From NCBI GenBank assembly GCA_020851565.1, contig JADZCN010000139.1, positions 30,703 through 94,702 of the forward strand: a stretch of DNA of 64,000 nt. The letters are read 5' to 3'. The position numbers and the translations under genes are program-made. This DNA is from Acidobacteriota bacterium. Its GTDB lineage: Bacteria; Acidobacteriota; Vicinamibacteria; Vicinamibacterales; UBA2999. Shown here piece by piece: positions 18,516 to 27,012 of the stretch (positions are counted from its first letter, which is position 1; every line of letters starts with the position of its first letter). The notes under the pieces are model-generated. The model saw only the letters and a program-made list of their open reading frames with translations. It did not search any database and was not told the DNA's origin.

Positions 18516-19259
18516 ATGCCCAAGCTCTACGACGCCCTGGCCGAGTGGTGGCCCCTGTTGTCCGCGCCCTTCGAATACGAGGAGGAGGCGGCCGTGTGGC
18601 GCCGGTGCCTGGAAGAAGCCGGCGACGCACCTGCGACGACACTGCTCGAGCTGGGCAGCGGCGGCGGCAACAACGCGTTGTATCTGAAGCGCCACTTCGT
18701 GATGACGCTGGTGGACCTCTCGCCGGGCATGATGGCCCACAGCCGGCGCCTCAATCCCGAGTGCGCACATCACGAGGGCGATATGCGCCTGTTCCGCCTG
18801 GGGCGGACGTTCGACCGCGTCTTCATCCACGACGCGGTCTGCTACATGACCACGCCCCACGATCTCCGCCTGGCACTCGAGACCGCCTTCGTTCACCTGC
18901 GCCCGGGCGGGGGCATGGTGGTCGCGCCCGACTTCGTGCGCGAGACGTTCCGGCCCGGCACCGACCATGGCGGCTACGACGACGGACCGCGCGGTCTTCG
19001 CTACCTGGAGTGGACGTGGGACCCGGATCCGTCGGACCACACGTACGTCGCCGACTGCGCCTACCTGTTGCGTGAAGCCGACGGCAGCGTCCGCGTGGAG
19101 CACGATCGCCACGTCGAGGGGCTGTTCAGCCGGAACGAGTGGCTGCAGGTCCTCGACGAGGTCGGCTTCGAGGCGCGCACGGTGACGGTGGACCTCGGAG
19201 ACGACGTCACGCTCGAGGTCTTCAGCGCGCGCCGGCCAGCCTCGCTGCCTTCATGGTGA
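18516..19259 (+). CDS. Class I SAM-dependent methyltransferase
   Basis: The 247-residue protein has the Rossmann methyltransferase pattern: motif I LLELGSGGGNNALYL near residue 43, an acidic VDLSPGMM after strand 2, EGDMRLFRLGRTFDRVFIHDAVCYM as motif II/III, and LRPGGGMVVAPDFV. The methyl acceptor is unknown; the small-molecule type is more likely than RNA or protein from the fold and size. Its last 38 bases overlap the end of the sigma-factor gene on the opposite strand (19222-19259), so the two transcripts converge. Confidence 0.88.
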   Translation: MPKLYDALAEWWPLLSAPFEYEEEAAVWRRCLEEAGDAPATTLLELGSGGGNNALYLKRHFVMTLVDLSPGMMAHSRRLNPECAHHEGDMRLFRLGRTFDRVFIHDAVCYMTTPHDLRLALETAFVHLRPGGGMVVAPDFVRETFRPGTDHGGYDDGPRGLRYLEWTWDPDPSDHTYVADCAYLLREADGSVRVEHDRHVEGLFSRNEWLQVLDEVGFEARTVTVDLGDDVTLEVFSARRPASLPSW

Positions 19260-20508
19260 GGTAGTCGCGCTCGGGCCTGCTGGCCGTCTTGCCCGCGGCC
19301 GCCAGGTAGTGGCGCACCGCGGCGTCACGATCGCCCGCCCGCTCGAACAGGTGCCCTCGGACCGCGTCCAGGCGATAGTGCCCGGCGATGCGCGCGTCGG
19401 CGTCGAGCGCCTCGATCAGCGCGATCCCGGCCGACGGCCCGTGAACCATGGCGGCGGCAATTGCGTGGCTGAGCGCCACCATCGGGTTGTCGGCCATGCG
19501 CTTCAACAGGCCGTACAAGGCAAGAACCTGCGGCCAGTCGGTTTCGGCGGCGCTGGCCGCTTCGTCGTGCAGCGCCGCGATGGCCGCCTGCAGCTGGTAG
19601 GGCCCGGCCGCGCCCTTGGCGAGCGCTGCCGCGACGAGTGCGGTACCCTCGGCAATCTCCGCGCAATCCCAGAGAGATCGGTCCTGCTCATCCAACGGGA
19701 TGAGCTCGCCTTGTGGCCCCGTGCGCGCAAGGCGCCGGGCGTCGGTGAGCAGCATCAAGGCGAGCAACCCCTTCACTTCGGGTTCGTCGGGAAGCATCGC
19801 GTGGAGGGCGCGGGCGAGGCGGATGGCCTCCGCCGCCAGATCGCGGCGCTGCAGGGCCGGCCCCGCGCTACTCGCGTAGCCCTCGTTGAAGATCAGGTAG
19901 AGCACGTGCAGCACCGAGCCCAGCCGCTCGTCGCGCTCCGCGGCGCCGGGCATCTCGAACGGCACCCCCGACGTCTTGATCTTCTGCTTCGCCCGGCTGA
20001 TGCGCTGCGCCATCGTGGCCTCGGGGACGAGATAGGCGCTGGCGATCTCGGCCGTGGTGAGGCCGCCCACGGCCCGCAGCGTGAGCGCGATGGCCGAAGA
20101 CGACGTCAGCGCCGGGTGGCAGCACATGAAGAGCAGCACCAGCGTGTCGTCGTGGCTCCCGGAATCCACGGAGCCAGCCTCGCCGGAGCTCGGCCCGAAC
20201 GTGCCGAGCGAAGGCGGGCCGACGGTGTGATCCGGTGCCTGCGACACCACGATGAACTCCCGCCGCATCCGCGCCAGCTCCGCGCGGCGGTGATCCGCCA
20301 TCCTCCGCAGCGCCACGTGGATGAGCCACCCGCGCGGGTTGTCTGGCAGCCCGTCCCGCGGCCACTGCCGGGTCGCGGCAATCAGGGCCTCCTGCACGGC
20401 GTCTTCCGCGGCGGCGAAATCTCCGTAGCGCCGGACGACGGGACCGAGGACCTGCGGCGCGAGCTCGCGCAGCAGGTCCTCCAAGGGAAAGGCGGCCGAC
20501 TGGTTCAC
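19222..20508 (-). CDS. ECF42-type RNA polymerase sigma factor with C-terminal extension
   Basis: The 428-residue protein has sigma region 2 (VVRRYGDFAAAEDAVQEALIAATRQWPRDGLPDNPRGWLIHVALRRMADHRR), region 4 (LTLRAVGGLTTAEIASAYLVPEATMAQRISRAKQKI) and a long helical C-terminal extension (LYLIFNEGYASSAG, AEAIRLARALHAMLPDEPEVKGLLALMLL). This architecture and the DGPF gene next door are typical of ECF42 sigma factors, whose activity is thought to be set by the TPR-like extension rather than an anti-sigma factor. The gene starts 5 bases after the DGPF stop, so the pair forms an operon. Confidence 0.9.
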   Translation of the reverse strand: MNQSAAFPLEDLLRELAPQVLGPVVRRYGDFAAAEDAVQEALIAATRQWPRDGLPDNPRGWLIHVALRRMADHRRAELARMRREFIVVSQAPDHTVGPPSLGTFGPSSGEAGSVDSGSHDDTLVLLFMCCHPALTSSSAIALTLRAVGGLTTAEIASAYLVPEATMAQRISRAKQKIKTSGVPFEMPGAAERDERLGSVLHVLYLIFNEGYASSAGPALQRRDLAAEAIRLARALHAMLPDEPEVKGLLALMLLTDARRLARTGPQGELIPLDEQDRSLWDCAEIAEGTALVAAALAKGAAGPYQLQAAIAALHDEAASAAETDWPQVLALYGLLKRMADNPMVALSHAIAAAMVHGPSAGIALIEALDADARIAGHYRLDAVRGHLFERAGDRDAAVRHYLAAAGKTASRPERDYLTMKAARLAGAR

Positions 20509-20512
20509 GCGA

Positions 20513-20914
20513 TCAGGCTTCCACCGGTGGCGCGCTCATCACCTGGCGCACCTCGATCGGCATGTTCAGCGGCACCCCGCCCTTGCCGGGCGCGGCCGAG
20601 GCCCGCCCGGCAATCTCGTACGCCTGCTCCGGGCTCTCGACATCCACGATCCAGTAGCCGGCCAGGAACTCCTTGGCCTCGGCAAACGGGCCGTCCGTGA
20701 CCGCCGGCGAGCCGTTTCCCTGTGCGCGGACGATGCGGGCCTCTTCGGGTCCGGCCAGGCCCTCGGCTCCCACCAGCACGCCAGCCGTCGTCAGTTCCTG
20801 GTGAAAACGCTTCATGAACCCGATGTGCGCCTTGATGTCCTCCATGGGCCAGGACCCGATCCCCGCATCGGTCCACCCGGCTTTCGGTGCGTGCATCATC
20901 AGCATGAACTTCAT
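20513..20914 (-). CDS. YCII-related DGPF-domain protein
   Basis: The 133-residue product begins MKFMLMMHAPKAG and contains the family signature VTDGPFAEAKEFLAGYWIVDVESPEQA. It has the ferredoxin-like YCII fold. DGPF proteins are the regular genomic partners of ECF42 sigma factors and are often their regulon members; a catalytic role is not established. It lies directly upstream of the sigma-factor gene on the same strand. Confidence 0.9.
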   Translation of the reverse strand: MKFMLMMHAPKAGWTDAGIGSWPMEDIKAHIGFMKRFHQELTTAGVLVGAEGLAGPEEARIVRAQGNGSPAVTDGPFAEAKEFLAGYWIVDVESPEQAYEIAGRASAAPGKGGVPLNMPIEVRQVMSAPPVEA

Positions 20915-21030
20915 CGCTTCGTCCCCCGTTTGGTGTGCGCACCCCGATTGGCGCGTTCATGGGTCAGTCGGAGCCGACGGCGCCTTCTCGACATGGCGGC
21001 GGAAAAAAAGACCCGGGCGTCGTTATCGAG

Positions 21031-21066
21031 CCCTCCCAAGTCCCAAGCCCCAAGCCCCAAGCCCCT
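21031..21066 (-). repeat. Short tandem repeat, CCCAAGCC family (CTTGGGGT group, inverted)
   Basis: Three to four copies of CCCAAGCC or CCCAAGTC abut the stop codon of the VOC gene. Read on the minus strand they are GGCTTGGG units, the same group as the larger CTTGGGGT arrays. Confidence 0.7.
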
Positions 21067-21460
21067 ATGGCAGGTTCAACTGCCACGACACCCCGAAGCG
21101 ATCGCTGCACCACCCGAAGCGCTGGCTGAAGCCGTAGTTGTCGAGCGGCATCATGGCCTGGCCGCCCTCCGAAAGCGCCGCCCAGAGCTTCTCCAGCTGT
21201 TCCTTCGACTCGCAGTCCACGAAGAATGAAAACGACGGCGTGAAGGTGAAGCCGTGCGAGATCGGGCTGTCGCTGCACTCCACCTGCTGGCCGCCCACGG
21301 TGAACCTGGCCCGCATTACGGTCCCCGCCTTGCCGGGCCCGCCCGCGCCCCAGCGTTTGATGTCGAGGATCTCACTCCCCGGCACGAGGGACACCCACAT
21401 GTTCATCGCCTCTTCAGCCCGGCCCTCGAACATCAGGAACGGTCGCACGGTTGCACTCAT
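21065..21460 (-). CDS. VOC-superfamily protein, PhnB-like
   Basis: The 131-residue protein has the betaalphabetabetabeta modules of the glyoxalase/VOC fold in the PhnB-like subtype: PFLMFEGRAEEAMNMWVSLVPGSEI, RFTVGGQQVECSDSP, FTPSFSFFVDCESKEQLEKLWAALSEGG, and QRFGWCSDRFGVSWQLNLP. The annotation 3-demethylubiquinone methyltransferase for such proteins is usually wrong; no SAM site is visible. It is the last gene of the SRPBCC-ArsR-VOC operon and its start overlaps the ArsR stop (ATGA). A stress or small-molecule resistance role is inference from that context. Confidence 0.82.
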   Translation of the reverse strand: MSATVRPFLMFEGRAEEAMNMWVSLVPGSEILDIKRWGAGGPGKAGTVMRARFTVGGQQVECSDSPISHGFTFTPSFSFFVDCESKEQLEKLWAALSEGGQAMMPLDNYGFSQRFGWCSDRFGVSWQLNLP

Positions 21461-21807
21461 CGCTCCTCCTCGACAAACGCCTTCAGGCGGCCGATGGCCG
21501 CGTCCCACTCCGCGGAGATCCGGTCCAGCTCGCGCCGCGCGAGCTGGAGCCGCGCTGTCTCCAGTTCCCAGATCCGCTCGCGTCCCACCCGGACGTCGTG
21601 CACCAGGCCGGCCCCGGCCAGCGTCTGCAGGTGCTTGCTGATGGCCTGGCGCGTGACGCCTGCGCCCTCGCTCAGCCGCGTGATGGAGAGCGGCCCCTCG
21701 GCGCTGAGGCGCGCCACCACGCCGAGGCGCGTCGGGTCGCCCAGCGCCGCGAAGATCAGCGAGGCTTCTGCCACCGCGCGCCGGGTGCGCTCAAGCCGTC
21801 TCGACAT
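21457..21807 (-). CDS. ArsR-family winged-helix repressor
   Basis: The 116-residue product has the ArsR/SmtB helix-turn-helix: AALGDPTRLGVVARLSAEGPLSITRLSEGAGVTRQAISKHLQTLAGAGLV. It lacks an obvious metal-binding ELCVCDL motif, which places it in the non-metal group often paired with SRPBCC genes. It overlaps the upstream SRPBCC gene by 17 bases. Two matching palindromes just ahead of that gene (22254-22271 and 22297-22314) are the likely operators, which would make the operon autoregulated. Confidence 0.88.
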   Translation of the reverse strand: MSRRLERTRRAVAEASLIFAALGDPTRLGVVARLSAEGPLSITRLSEGAGVTRQAISKHLQTLAGAGLVHDVRVGRERIWELETARLQLARRELDRISAEWDAAIGRLKAFVEEER

Positions 21808-22252
21808 ACTCGGTGATGTTCGTCACCTGGCCGGTCCAGCCGCCCTCGTTCATGCGATACGCCTCGGCGCGGCGGTGCACCGGGATCTGGTCGAAGCCCG
21901 ACTCGACGATGGTGAGGGCCGTGTGGGTCCCGGCGTCCTCGAGCGTGAACTCGACGAGAGTCGTGGGCTCGCCGGAGTAGTCCACCTTGGGGTCCACGGC
22001 ATAGGGGTGCCAGCGATACGCGAAGTAGGTCTCGGGCTGGATTCGCACGATCTGGAGATCCCCGGCCACGTGCTCGTAGCCCGGGTAGGTGACGCGGCCG
22101 CGGACGCTCTTGCCCTCCACGAACGGCCCGTCGAAGACCATGCGGAACCACGTGCCGAACTCCTGCGCGTCGGCAATCGCGCGCCACACGCGCGAGCGGG
22201 GCGCCTTCAGGACGGCGCGCTTCTCAATGCGGTCGGTACTGGACGCGATCAT
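21791..22252 (-). CDS. SRPBCC/AHSA1-domain protein
   Basis: The 153-residue protein has the START-like AHSA1 pattern: IEKRAVLKAPRSRVWRAIADAQEFGTWF, a central FVEGKSVRGRVTYPGYEH, EPTTLVEFTLEDAGTHTALTIVESGFDQIP, and the terminal helix GWTGQVTNITEYV. These domains form a deep hydrophobic cavity for small lipophilic ligands. As first gene of the operon it is probably induced when the ArsR repressor releases. ATG 22252 lies two bases before the first palindrome, so repressor binding there would cover the ribosome entry region. Confidence 0.85.
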   Translation of the reverse strand: MIASSTDRIEKRAVLKAPRSRVWRAIADAQEFGTWFRMVFDGPFVEGKSVRGRVTYPGYEHVAGDLQIVRIQPETYFAYRWHPYAVDPKVDYSGEPTTLVEFTLEDAGTHTALTIVESGFDQIPVHRRAEAYRMNEGGWTGQVTNITEYVETA

Positions 22253-22253
22253 G

Positions 22254-22271
22254 TGCAACCTCCAGGTTGCA
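22254..22271. promoter_or_regulatory. Palindromic operator 1, probable ArsR site
   Basis: A perfect inverted repeat TGCAACC-N4-GGTTGCA abuts the start codon of the SRPBCC gene. Its core GCAACC-N4-GGTTGC is repeated 43 bases upstream, centre to centre, close to four helical turns. Confidence 0.7.
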
Positions 22272-22296
22272 AAGGTAGATCAGCCGTGCCCGATTG

Positions 22297-22314
22297 CGCA
22301 ACCGTCTGGTTGCG
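22297..22314. promoter_or_regulatory. Palindromic operator 2, probable ArsR site
   Basis: A perfect inverted repeat CGCAACC-N4-GGTTGCG shares its core with operator 1. The pair would let two ArsR dimers bind the same face of the helix over the promoter. Confidence 0.7.
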
Positions 22315-22506
22315 TCGAGATCGCGTAAAAATTACGCGCCGCCACGATGGCGGCCAGGTCCTCGGCCGTGGATCCTGCCGTCCTCCCCCGTTTTTCGCAA
22401 TGAATTCGTGTGTCGTGCCGCCGGGGCGTCGCCGCCCGGCTGGCAGATGTCTTGCTCTGTCGGAGGTCGAGGTCATCTGTGAAGCCCCCTCAGGACGCAG
22501 AGCACC

Positions 22507-25203
22507 ATGAACCGAACGCAGCCACACTTGCCGGCGATCCCACAGGGGAAGTTCTTTCACATTCGGGGTGAGCGGTTTCTCATCAAGGGTGTCACCTACG
22601 GCACCTTCGGCCCGGACGCCGAGGGCTTCCAGTTCCCACCGCTCGGCCGGGTCGCCCACGACTTCAGCCAGATGCGCGCGCACGGCATCAACACGGTGCG
22701 CGTCTACACGGTGCCCTCGACCGCGATGCTCGACGAAGCCGCCCGCCAGGGCCTCCGCGTCATGGTCGGGATTCCCTGGGCTCAGCACATCGCGTTCCTG
22801 GACGACGCCCGGCTGTGCCGGACGATTCGCCGCGACGTGCGCGAGACGGTGAGGAGCCTTGCGCGCCATCCGGCGGTCCTGATGTTCGCGCTCGGCAACG
22901 AGATACCTGCCGAGATCGTGCGCTGGCACGGCCGCGAGCGCGTCGAGGCCTTCATTCGCCAGCTGTACGACGACGGCAAGTCCGTCGCGCCCGACAGCAC
23001 GTTCACGTACGTGAACTTCCCGCCGACCGAGTACCTGGACCTGCCGTTCCTCGATGTCTGCGCGTTCAACGTGTACCTTCACGACGAGGCGAAGCTTCGG
23101 AGCTACATCGCGAGGTTGCACCACATGGCCGGCAACAGGCCGCTGCTGCTGGCGGAGGCCGGCGCCGACAGCCTGCGGCACGGGCTCGACGAGCAGGCGC
23201 GCCTGACGGCGACGCAGCTGCGCGCGTCGTTTGCCGAGGGCGCATGCGGCGCGGTGGCCTTCGCGTGGACCGACGAATGGTGGCGGGGCGGGCACCCCAT
23301 CGAAGACTGGGCCTTCGGCCTGGTCGATGCGGAACGGCGGCCGAAACCCGCCCTCCACGCGGTGTCCAGGGTGTTCGCCGAGGCGCCGTTCAGCCCCGAG
23401 GCGCAGCGGCACTGGCCGAAGGTCTCGGTCGTCATCTGCGCGTACAACGCCGCCTCGACGCTCGAAGACTGCCTGTCGTCGCTCGAGCAGATGACGTACC
23501 CGGACTTCGAGGTGATCGTCGTCAACGACGGGTCGAAGGATGCGACCGGCGAGATTGCCCGCCGGCATCCGTCGATGACGCTCATCGAGGTGCCGAACGG
23601 CGGCCTCAGTGCCGCGCGCAACATCGGCCTTGCGAAGGCGAGCGGCGAGATCGTGGCGTATACCGACGCAGACGTGCGCGTCGAGCCCGACTGGCTCACC
23701 TATCTCGTGCAGCCGTTCCTCACCTCCGACGTGGTGGCGTGCGGCGGCCCCAACGTGGCGCCCGCCGACGACCCCTGGCAGGCACGCGCGGTGTCGCTCT
23801 CGCCGGGCGGGCCCACGCATGTGCTGCTCGACGACCGCGTGGCCGAGCACGTGCCCGGGTGCAACCTGGCCGTTCGGAGGGATGCCCTCCTCGCCATCAA
23901 CGGCTTCAACCCCTTGTACCTGCGCGCGGGCGACGATGTGGACGTGTGCTGGCGACTGCAGGCGAGGGGCGGCAAGGTCGGCTTCTCGCCGGCGGCGCTC
24001 GTCTGGCACCATCACCGCCCGTCGATCAAGGCGTTCTGGCGGCAGCAGGTGGGCTACGGGGAGGGCGAGGCGTGGCTGCGGCCGCATCATCCCGACAAGT
24101 TCGTCGGCGGACGCGTCGCGTGGCGCGGCCACATCTACAGTCCCCTGCCGTTCCTGCGCGCCCTCACCGGGACGCGGATCGACGCGGGCGTCTGGGGCTC
24201 GGCGGCGTTCCCGTCCGTTTATCATCCCGGCGCGCATCCGATCCGTGTGGCGCCCCACTCGGCGATGTGGATGGGCCTTTCCACGCTGCTGGCCCTCGGA
24301 GGGGCGCTGGCCGGGCTCGGCGGCCACAGCTGGATGGCGCTAGTCGCGGTGCTGCTCGGCGTCGCCGGCCTCGCCACATCCATCGCGAAGTGCGCCGCGT
24401 GCGCGTGGGCCACCGACGTGCGGTCGCTGCCGTCCGTTCCCGGGCGCTCGCCGGGCGCCGGGCGCCTCTTGGTACGCCTTACGATGACGGCGCTGCACCT
24501 GCTCCAGCCGATAGCGCGCGAGGTGGGATGGATGCGCGGCCGGTTCTCGACGGGCGAGGAAGCCGCCCTCCATCCGCTGCCCACGGGCCTGCCCACGCCG
24601 AGCGCGGGGTTGGGCGACATCGTGCGAGCCGTGCAGACACTCACGGGTCGGTCGTCGGAACAGTGCTTCTGGGGTGAGGAGTGGACCAGCGGCGACGCGG
24701 CCCTCACGCGCCTCGTGCACCACCTGCGCACGCTTCGCATCACCAGCCGGCTGTACCTCGACGACGGCTGGCAGCTCGACCGCGACATCAGTCTGCCTGT
24801 CTTCCCGTGGGGCTGGCTGGATCTGCGCGGGCTGGTCGAGGACCATGGCGGCAACCGGCGCCTGCTCCGGATTGGCCAGCGGCTCCGCGCCACTTCGTAC
24901 GGCTCGGTCCTGGCGCTGCTCTGGGTCGTGCTGGCGGGCCTGCTGCTGGCGGGCGGCGTGGATTCCCGCACTGAGTTGCTGGGGCTGCTCTGCCTGGCGG
25001 GCGTCGCGGGCCTGCTGCTCTGGCAGGTGACGCGAATGCTCGCCGCGGTCCGGTCCGCGGCGGTCCGGGCGGCCGCGGACGTGGGCATGCAACCGCTCAG
25101 CGCATTCCCCACCGCCGACCGCCTGGTGGAGCTCGCCCGGCGCACGCGCACACGGGCGGGCCAACTGCCTGTCGGGGTACCGCAGGCGCACGACAACGCC
25201 TGA
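22507..25203 (+). CDS. Fusion of a clan GH-A glycoside hydrolase-like domain and a family 2 glycosyltransferase
   Basis: The 898-residue protein has two enzymes in one chain. Residues 15-295 form a TIM-barrel of the GH2/GH5 type: MFALGNEIP with acid/base E132, and LLLAEAGADS with nucleophile E217. Residues 305-600 are a GT-A glycosyltransferase: VSVVICAYN, VVNDGSKD, TDADV with D387 and D389, and the acceptor-site GDDVDV. Hydrophobic segments follow at about 580-640 and 800-840. It opens a rightward operon and its TGA overlaps the ATG of the first ABC exporter. A role in polysaccharide or glycolipid assembly with built-in trimming is inference. Confidence 0.9.
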   Translation: MNRTQPHLPAIPQGKFFHIRGERFLIKGVTYGTFGPDAEGFQFPPLGRVAHDFSQMRAHGINTVRVYTVPSTAMLDEAARQGLRVMVGIPWAQHIAFLDDARLCRTIRRDVRETVRSLARHPAVLMFALGNEIPAEIVRWHGRERVEAFIRQLYDDGKSVAPDSTFTYVNFPPTEYLDLPFLDVCAFNVYLHDEAKLRSYIARLHHMAGNRPLLLAEAGADSLRHGLDEQARLTATQLRASFAEGACGAVAFAWTDEWWRGGHPIEDWAFGLVDAERRPKPALHAVSRVFAEAPFSPEAQRHWPKVSVVICAYNAASTLEDCLSSLEQMTYPDFEVIVVNDGSKDATGEIARRHPSMTLIEVPNGGLSAARNIGLAKASGEIVAYTDADVRVEPDWLTYLVQPFLTSDVVACGGPNVAPADDPWQARAVSLSPGGPTHVLLDDRVAEHVPGCNLAVRRDALLAINGFNPLYLRAGDDVDVCWRLQARGGKVGFSPAALVWHHHRPSIKAFWRQQVGYGEGEAWLRPHHPDKFVGGRVAWRGHIYSPLPFLRALTGTRIDAGVWGSAAFPSVYHPGAHPIRVAPHSAMWMGLSTLLALGGALAGLGGHSWMALVAVLLGVAGLATSIAKCAACAWATDVRSLPSVPGRSPGAGRLLVRLTMTALHLLQPIAREVGWMRGRFSTGEEAALHPLPTGLPTPSAGLGDIVRAVQTLTGRSSEQCFWGEEWTSGDAALTRLVHHLRTLRITSRLYLDDGWQLDRDISLPVFPWGWLDLRGLVEDHGGNRRLLRIGQRLRATSYGSVLALLWVVLAGLLLAGGVDSRTELLGLLCLAGVAGLLLWQVTRMLAAVRSAAVRAAADVGMQPLSAFPTADRLVELARRTRTRAGQLPVGVPQAHDNA

Positions 25204-27008
25204 TGCATACGCGCTATGCCCGCCTCTTCCAGTACGCCTGGCCCCACTGGCGCGGGTGGGCGCTCATCGTCTTCGCGACCCTGATGAGCACGGCCGGGGC
25301 GCTGCTGCAGCCGTGGCCGATGAAGGTGTTCGTCGATCACGTGCTCGGCGCGGCGCCGATGACCGGCGCCTTCGCGAGCCTGCCCGAGGCCTTCCCGTCC
25401 ATGCGGACGCGCGAGGGCCTGCTCGTCTGGGTCGTCGTGTCGGGCGTGCTCATCTTCGTCCTCAACAGCGTCGTGGACGTCGTCCTCACGCGCACCTGGA
25501 CGAAGGTCGGGCGGAAGATGGTCTACGACCTGGCGTCCGACGTGTTCGGCCGCATCCAGCGTCGCTCACTGCTGTTCCACTCGCGCACGCCGGTTGGCGA
25601 CTCGCTGAGCCGAATCACGGGCGACAGCTGGAGCGCGTACACGGTGTTCTCGGCGCTGCTGTTCTCACCCGGGCACGCGCTCTTCACGATGGTCGCCATG
25701 GTGGTCCTGATGGCGAACCTGGATCCCTGGCTCACGCTCCTGTCGCTGGCCGTGGCGCCCTTCATGGCCGCATCGGCCTGGATCTTCGGCTCGCCGATCC
25801 GGCTCGCCGCGCGCGCGCGGCGCGAGGTGGAGAGCCGCATCCAGTCGCACGTGCAGCAGACGCTGACGGGCATCCCCGTCGTCCAGGCCTTCACGCGTGA
25901 GGAGACCGAGCACCGGCGCTTCCAGGAGTACGCCGACGAGGCCATCCGTGCCGAGCGCCGCACGGCGTTCGTGGGCGGTGTCTTCGGACTGAGCGCCGGC
26001 CTGCTGACGACGATCGGCACGGGCGCGGTGCTCTGGTTCGCCGCCGCGCGGGTGCTCGATGGCTACCTGAGCCTGGGGAGCACGCTCGTCTTTCTCGCGT
26101 ATCTCACCTCGCTCCAGGCACAGCTGACGACGCTCGTCGACACCTACAAGACCATGCAGACGGCGGGCGCGAGCGTGGATCGCGTGAACGAGGTCCTCGA
26201 CGGGGGCGCGGGCACTGAGGCCGCGCCGCGGCCGCGGCCCACCCGCCGCGTCGAAGGGCACGTGCGGTTCGTGAACGTCTCCTACGGCTACGACCCGTCG
26301 CGACCCGTCCTCGAAGGCGTCTCGCTCGAGGCGCGGCCTGGCGAGCGTGTCGCGGTGGTTGGGACCACCGGCAGCGGAAAGAGCACGCTGATGGGGCTGC
26401 TGCCGCGTTTCTACGATCCCTGGGACGGGCACGTCTACCTGGACGGCAGCGATGTCAGGGAACTGCCGCTCGAGTGGCTGCGCGAGCAGATTGCCGTCGT
26501 GTTCCAGGATGCGTACCTGTTCCCGATGAGCATCGCCGACAACATTGCCTACGGCCGGCCCTCCGCCACTCGCGACGAGATCGAGGAGGCCGCGCGCGTG
26601 GCGGGGGCTCACCAGTTCATCTCGAGGCTGCCCGAGGGCTACGACACGGTCCTGGGCGAGCGCGGCGGCACGTTGTCCGGCGGCGAGCGGCAGCGCCTGT
26701 CCATCGCGCGGGCGGTGCTGAAGGACGCGCCGATCCTGATCCTGGACGAGCCGACGAGCGCACTGGACGCCGAGACCGAGGCGTCGGTGCTGCGGGCGCT
26801 CGAGCGCCTGATGGTCGGGCGCACGACCTTCATCGTCGCGCACCGCCTCTCGACGATTCGCACGGCCGACCGCATTGCCGTGATGCGCAACGGCCGCATC
26901 GTGGAGCAGGGTCGCCACGAGGAACTGGTGGAGGCCGAGGGCGTCTATGCCGGTCTCTGCCGGCACCAGTTCGGAACGAGCACCGCCCACGTGGCGGTGG
27001 CGGGGTGA
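25203..27008 (+). CDS. ABC exporter half-transporter, MsbA-like (intact ATPase)
   Basis: The 601-residue protein has six transmembrane helices in residues 15-300 and an ATPase domain in 345-590. Walker A is GTTGSGKST, the Q-loop FQDAYLFP, the signature LSGGERQRLSIARA, Walker B ILILDEPTSALD and the H-loop IVAHRLST. All catalytic positions are present. MsbA-type exporters move lipids or lipid-linked glycans outward. The gene overlaps the GH-GT2 gene by one base and is followed 4 bases later by a second, partly degenerate ABC gene, so the two probably form a heterodimer. Confidence 0.92.
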   Translation: MHTRYARLFQYAWPHWRGWALIVFATLMSTAGALLQPWPMKVFVDHVLGAAPMTGAFASLPEAFPSMRTREGLLVWVVVSGVLIFVLNSVVDVVLTRTWTKVGRKMVYDLASDVFGRIQRRSLLFHSRTPVGDSLSRITGDSWSAYTVFSALLFSPGHALFTMVAMVVLMANLDPWLTLLSLAVAPFMAASAWIFGSPIRLAARARREVESRIQSHVQQTLTGIPVVQAFTREETEHRRFQEYADEAIRAERRTAFVGGVFGLSAGLLTTIGTGAVLWFAAARVLDGYLSLGSTLVFLAYLTSLQAQLTTLVDTYKTMQTAGASVDRVNEVLDGGAGTEAAPRPRPTRRVEGHVRFVNVSYGYDPSRPVLEGVSLEARPGERVAVVGTTGSGKSTLMGLLPRFYDPWDGHVYLDGSDVRELPLEWLREQIAVVFQDAYLFPMSIADNIAYGRPSATRDEIEEAARVAGAHQFISRLPEGYDTVLGERGGTLSGGERQRLSIARAVLKDAPILILDEPTSALDAETEASVLRALERLMVGRTTFIVAHRLSTIRTADRIAVMRNGRIVEQGRHEELVEAEGVYAGLCRHQFGTSTAHVAVAG

Positions 27009-27012
27009 GACG

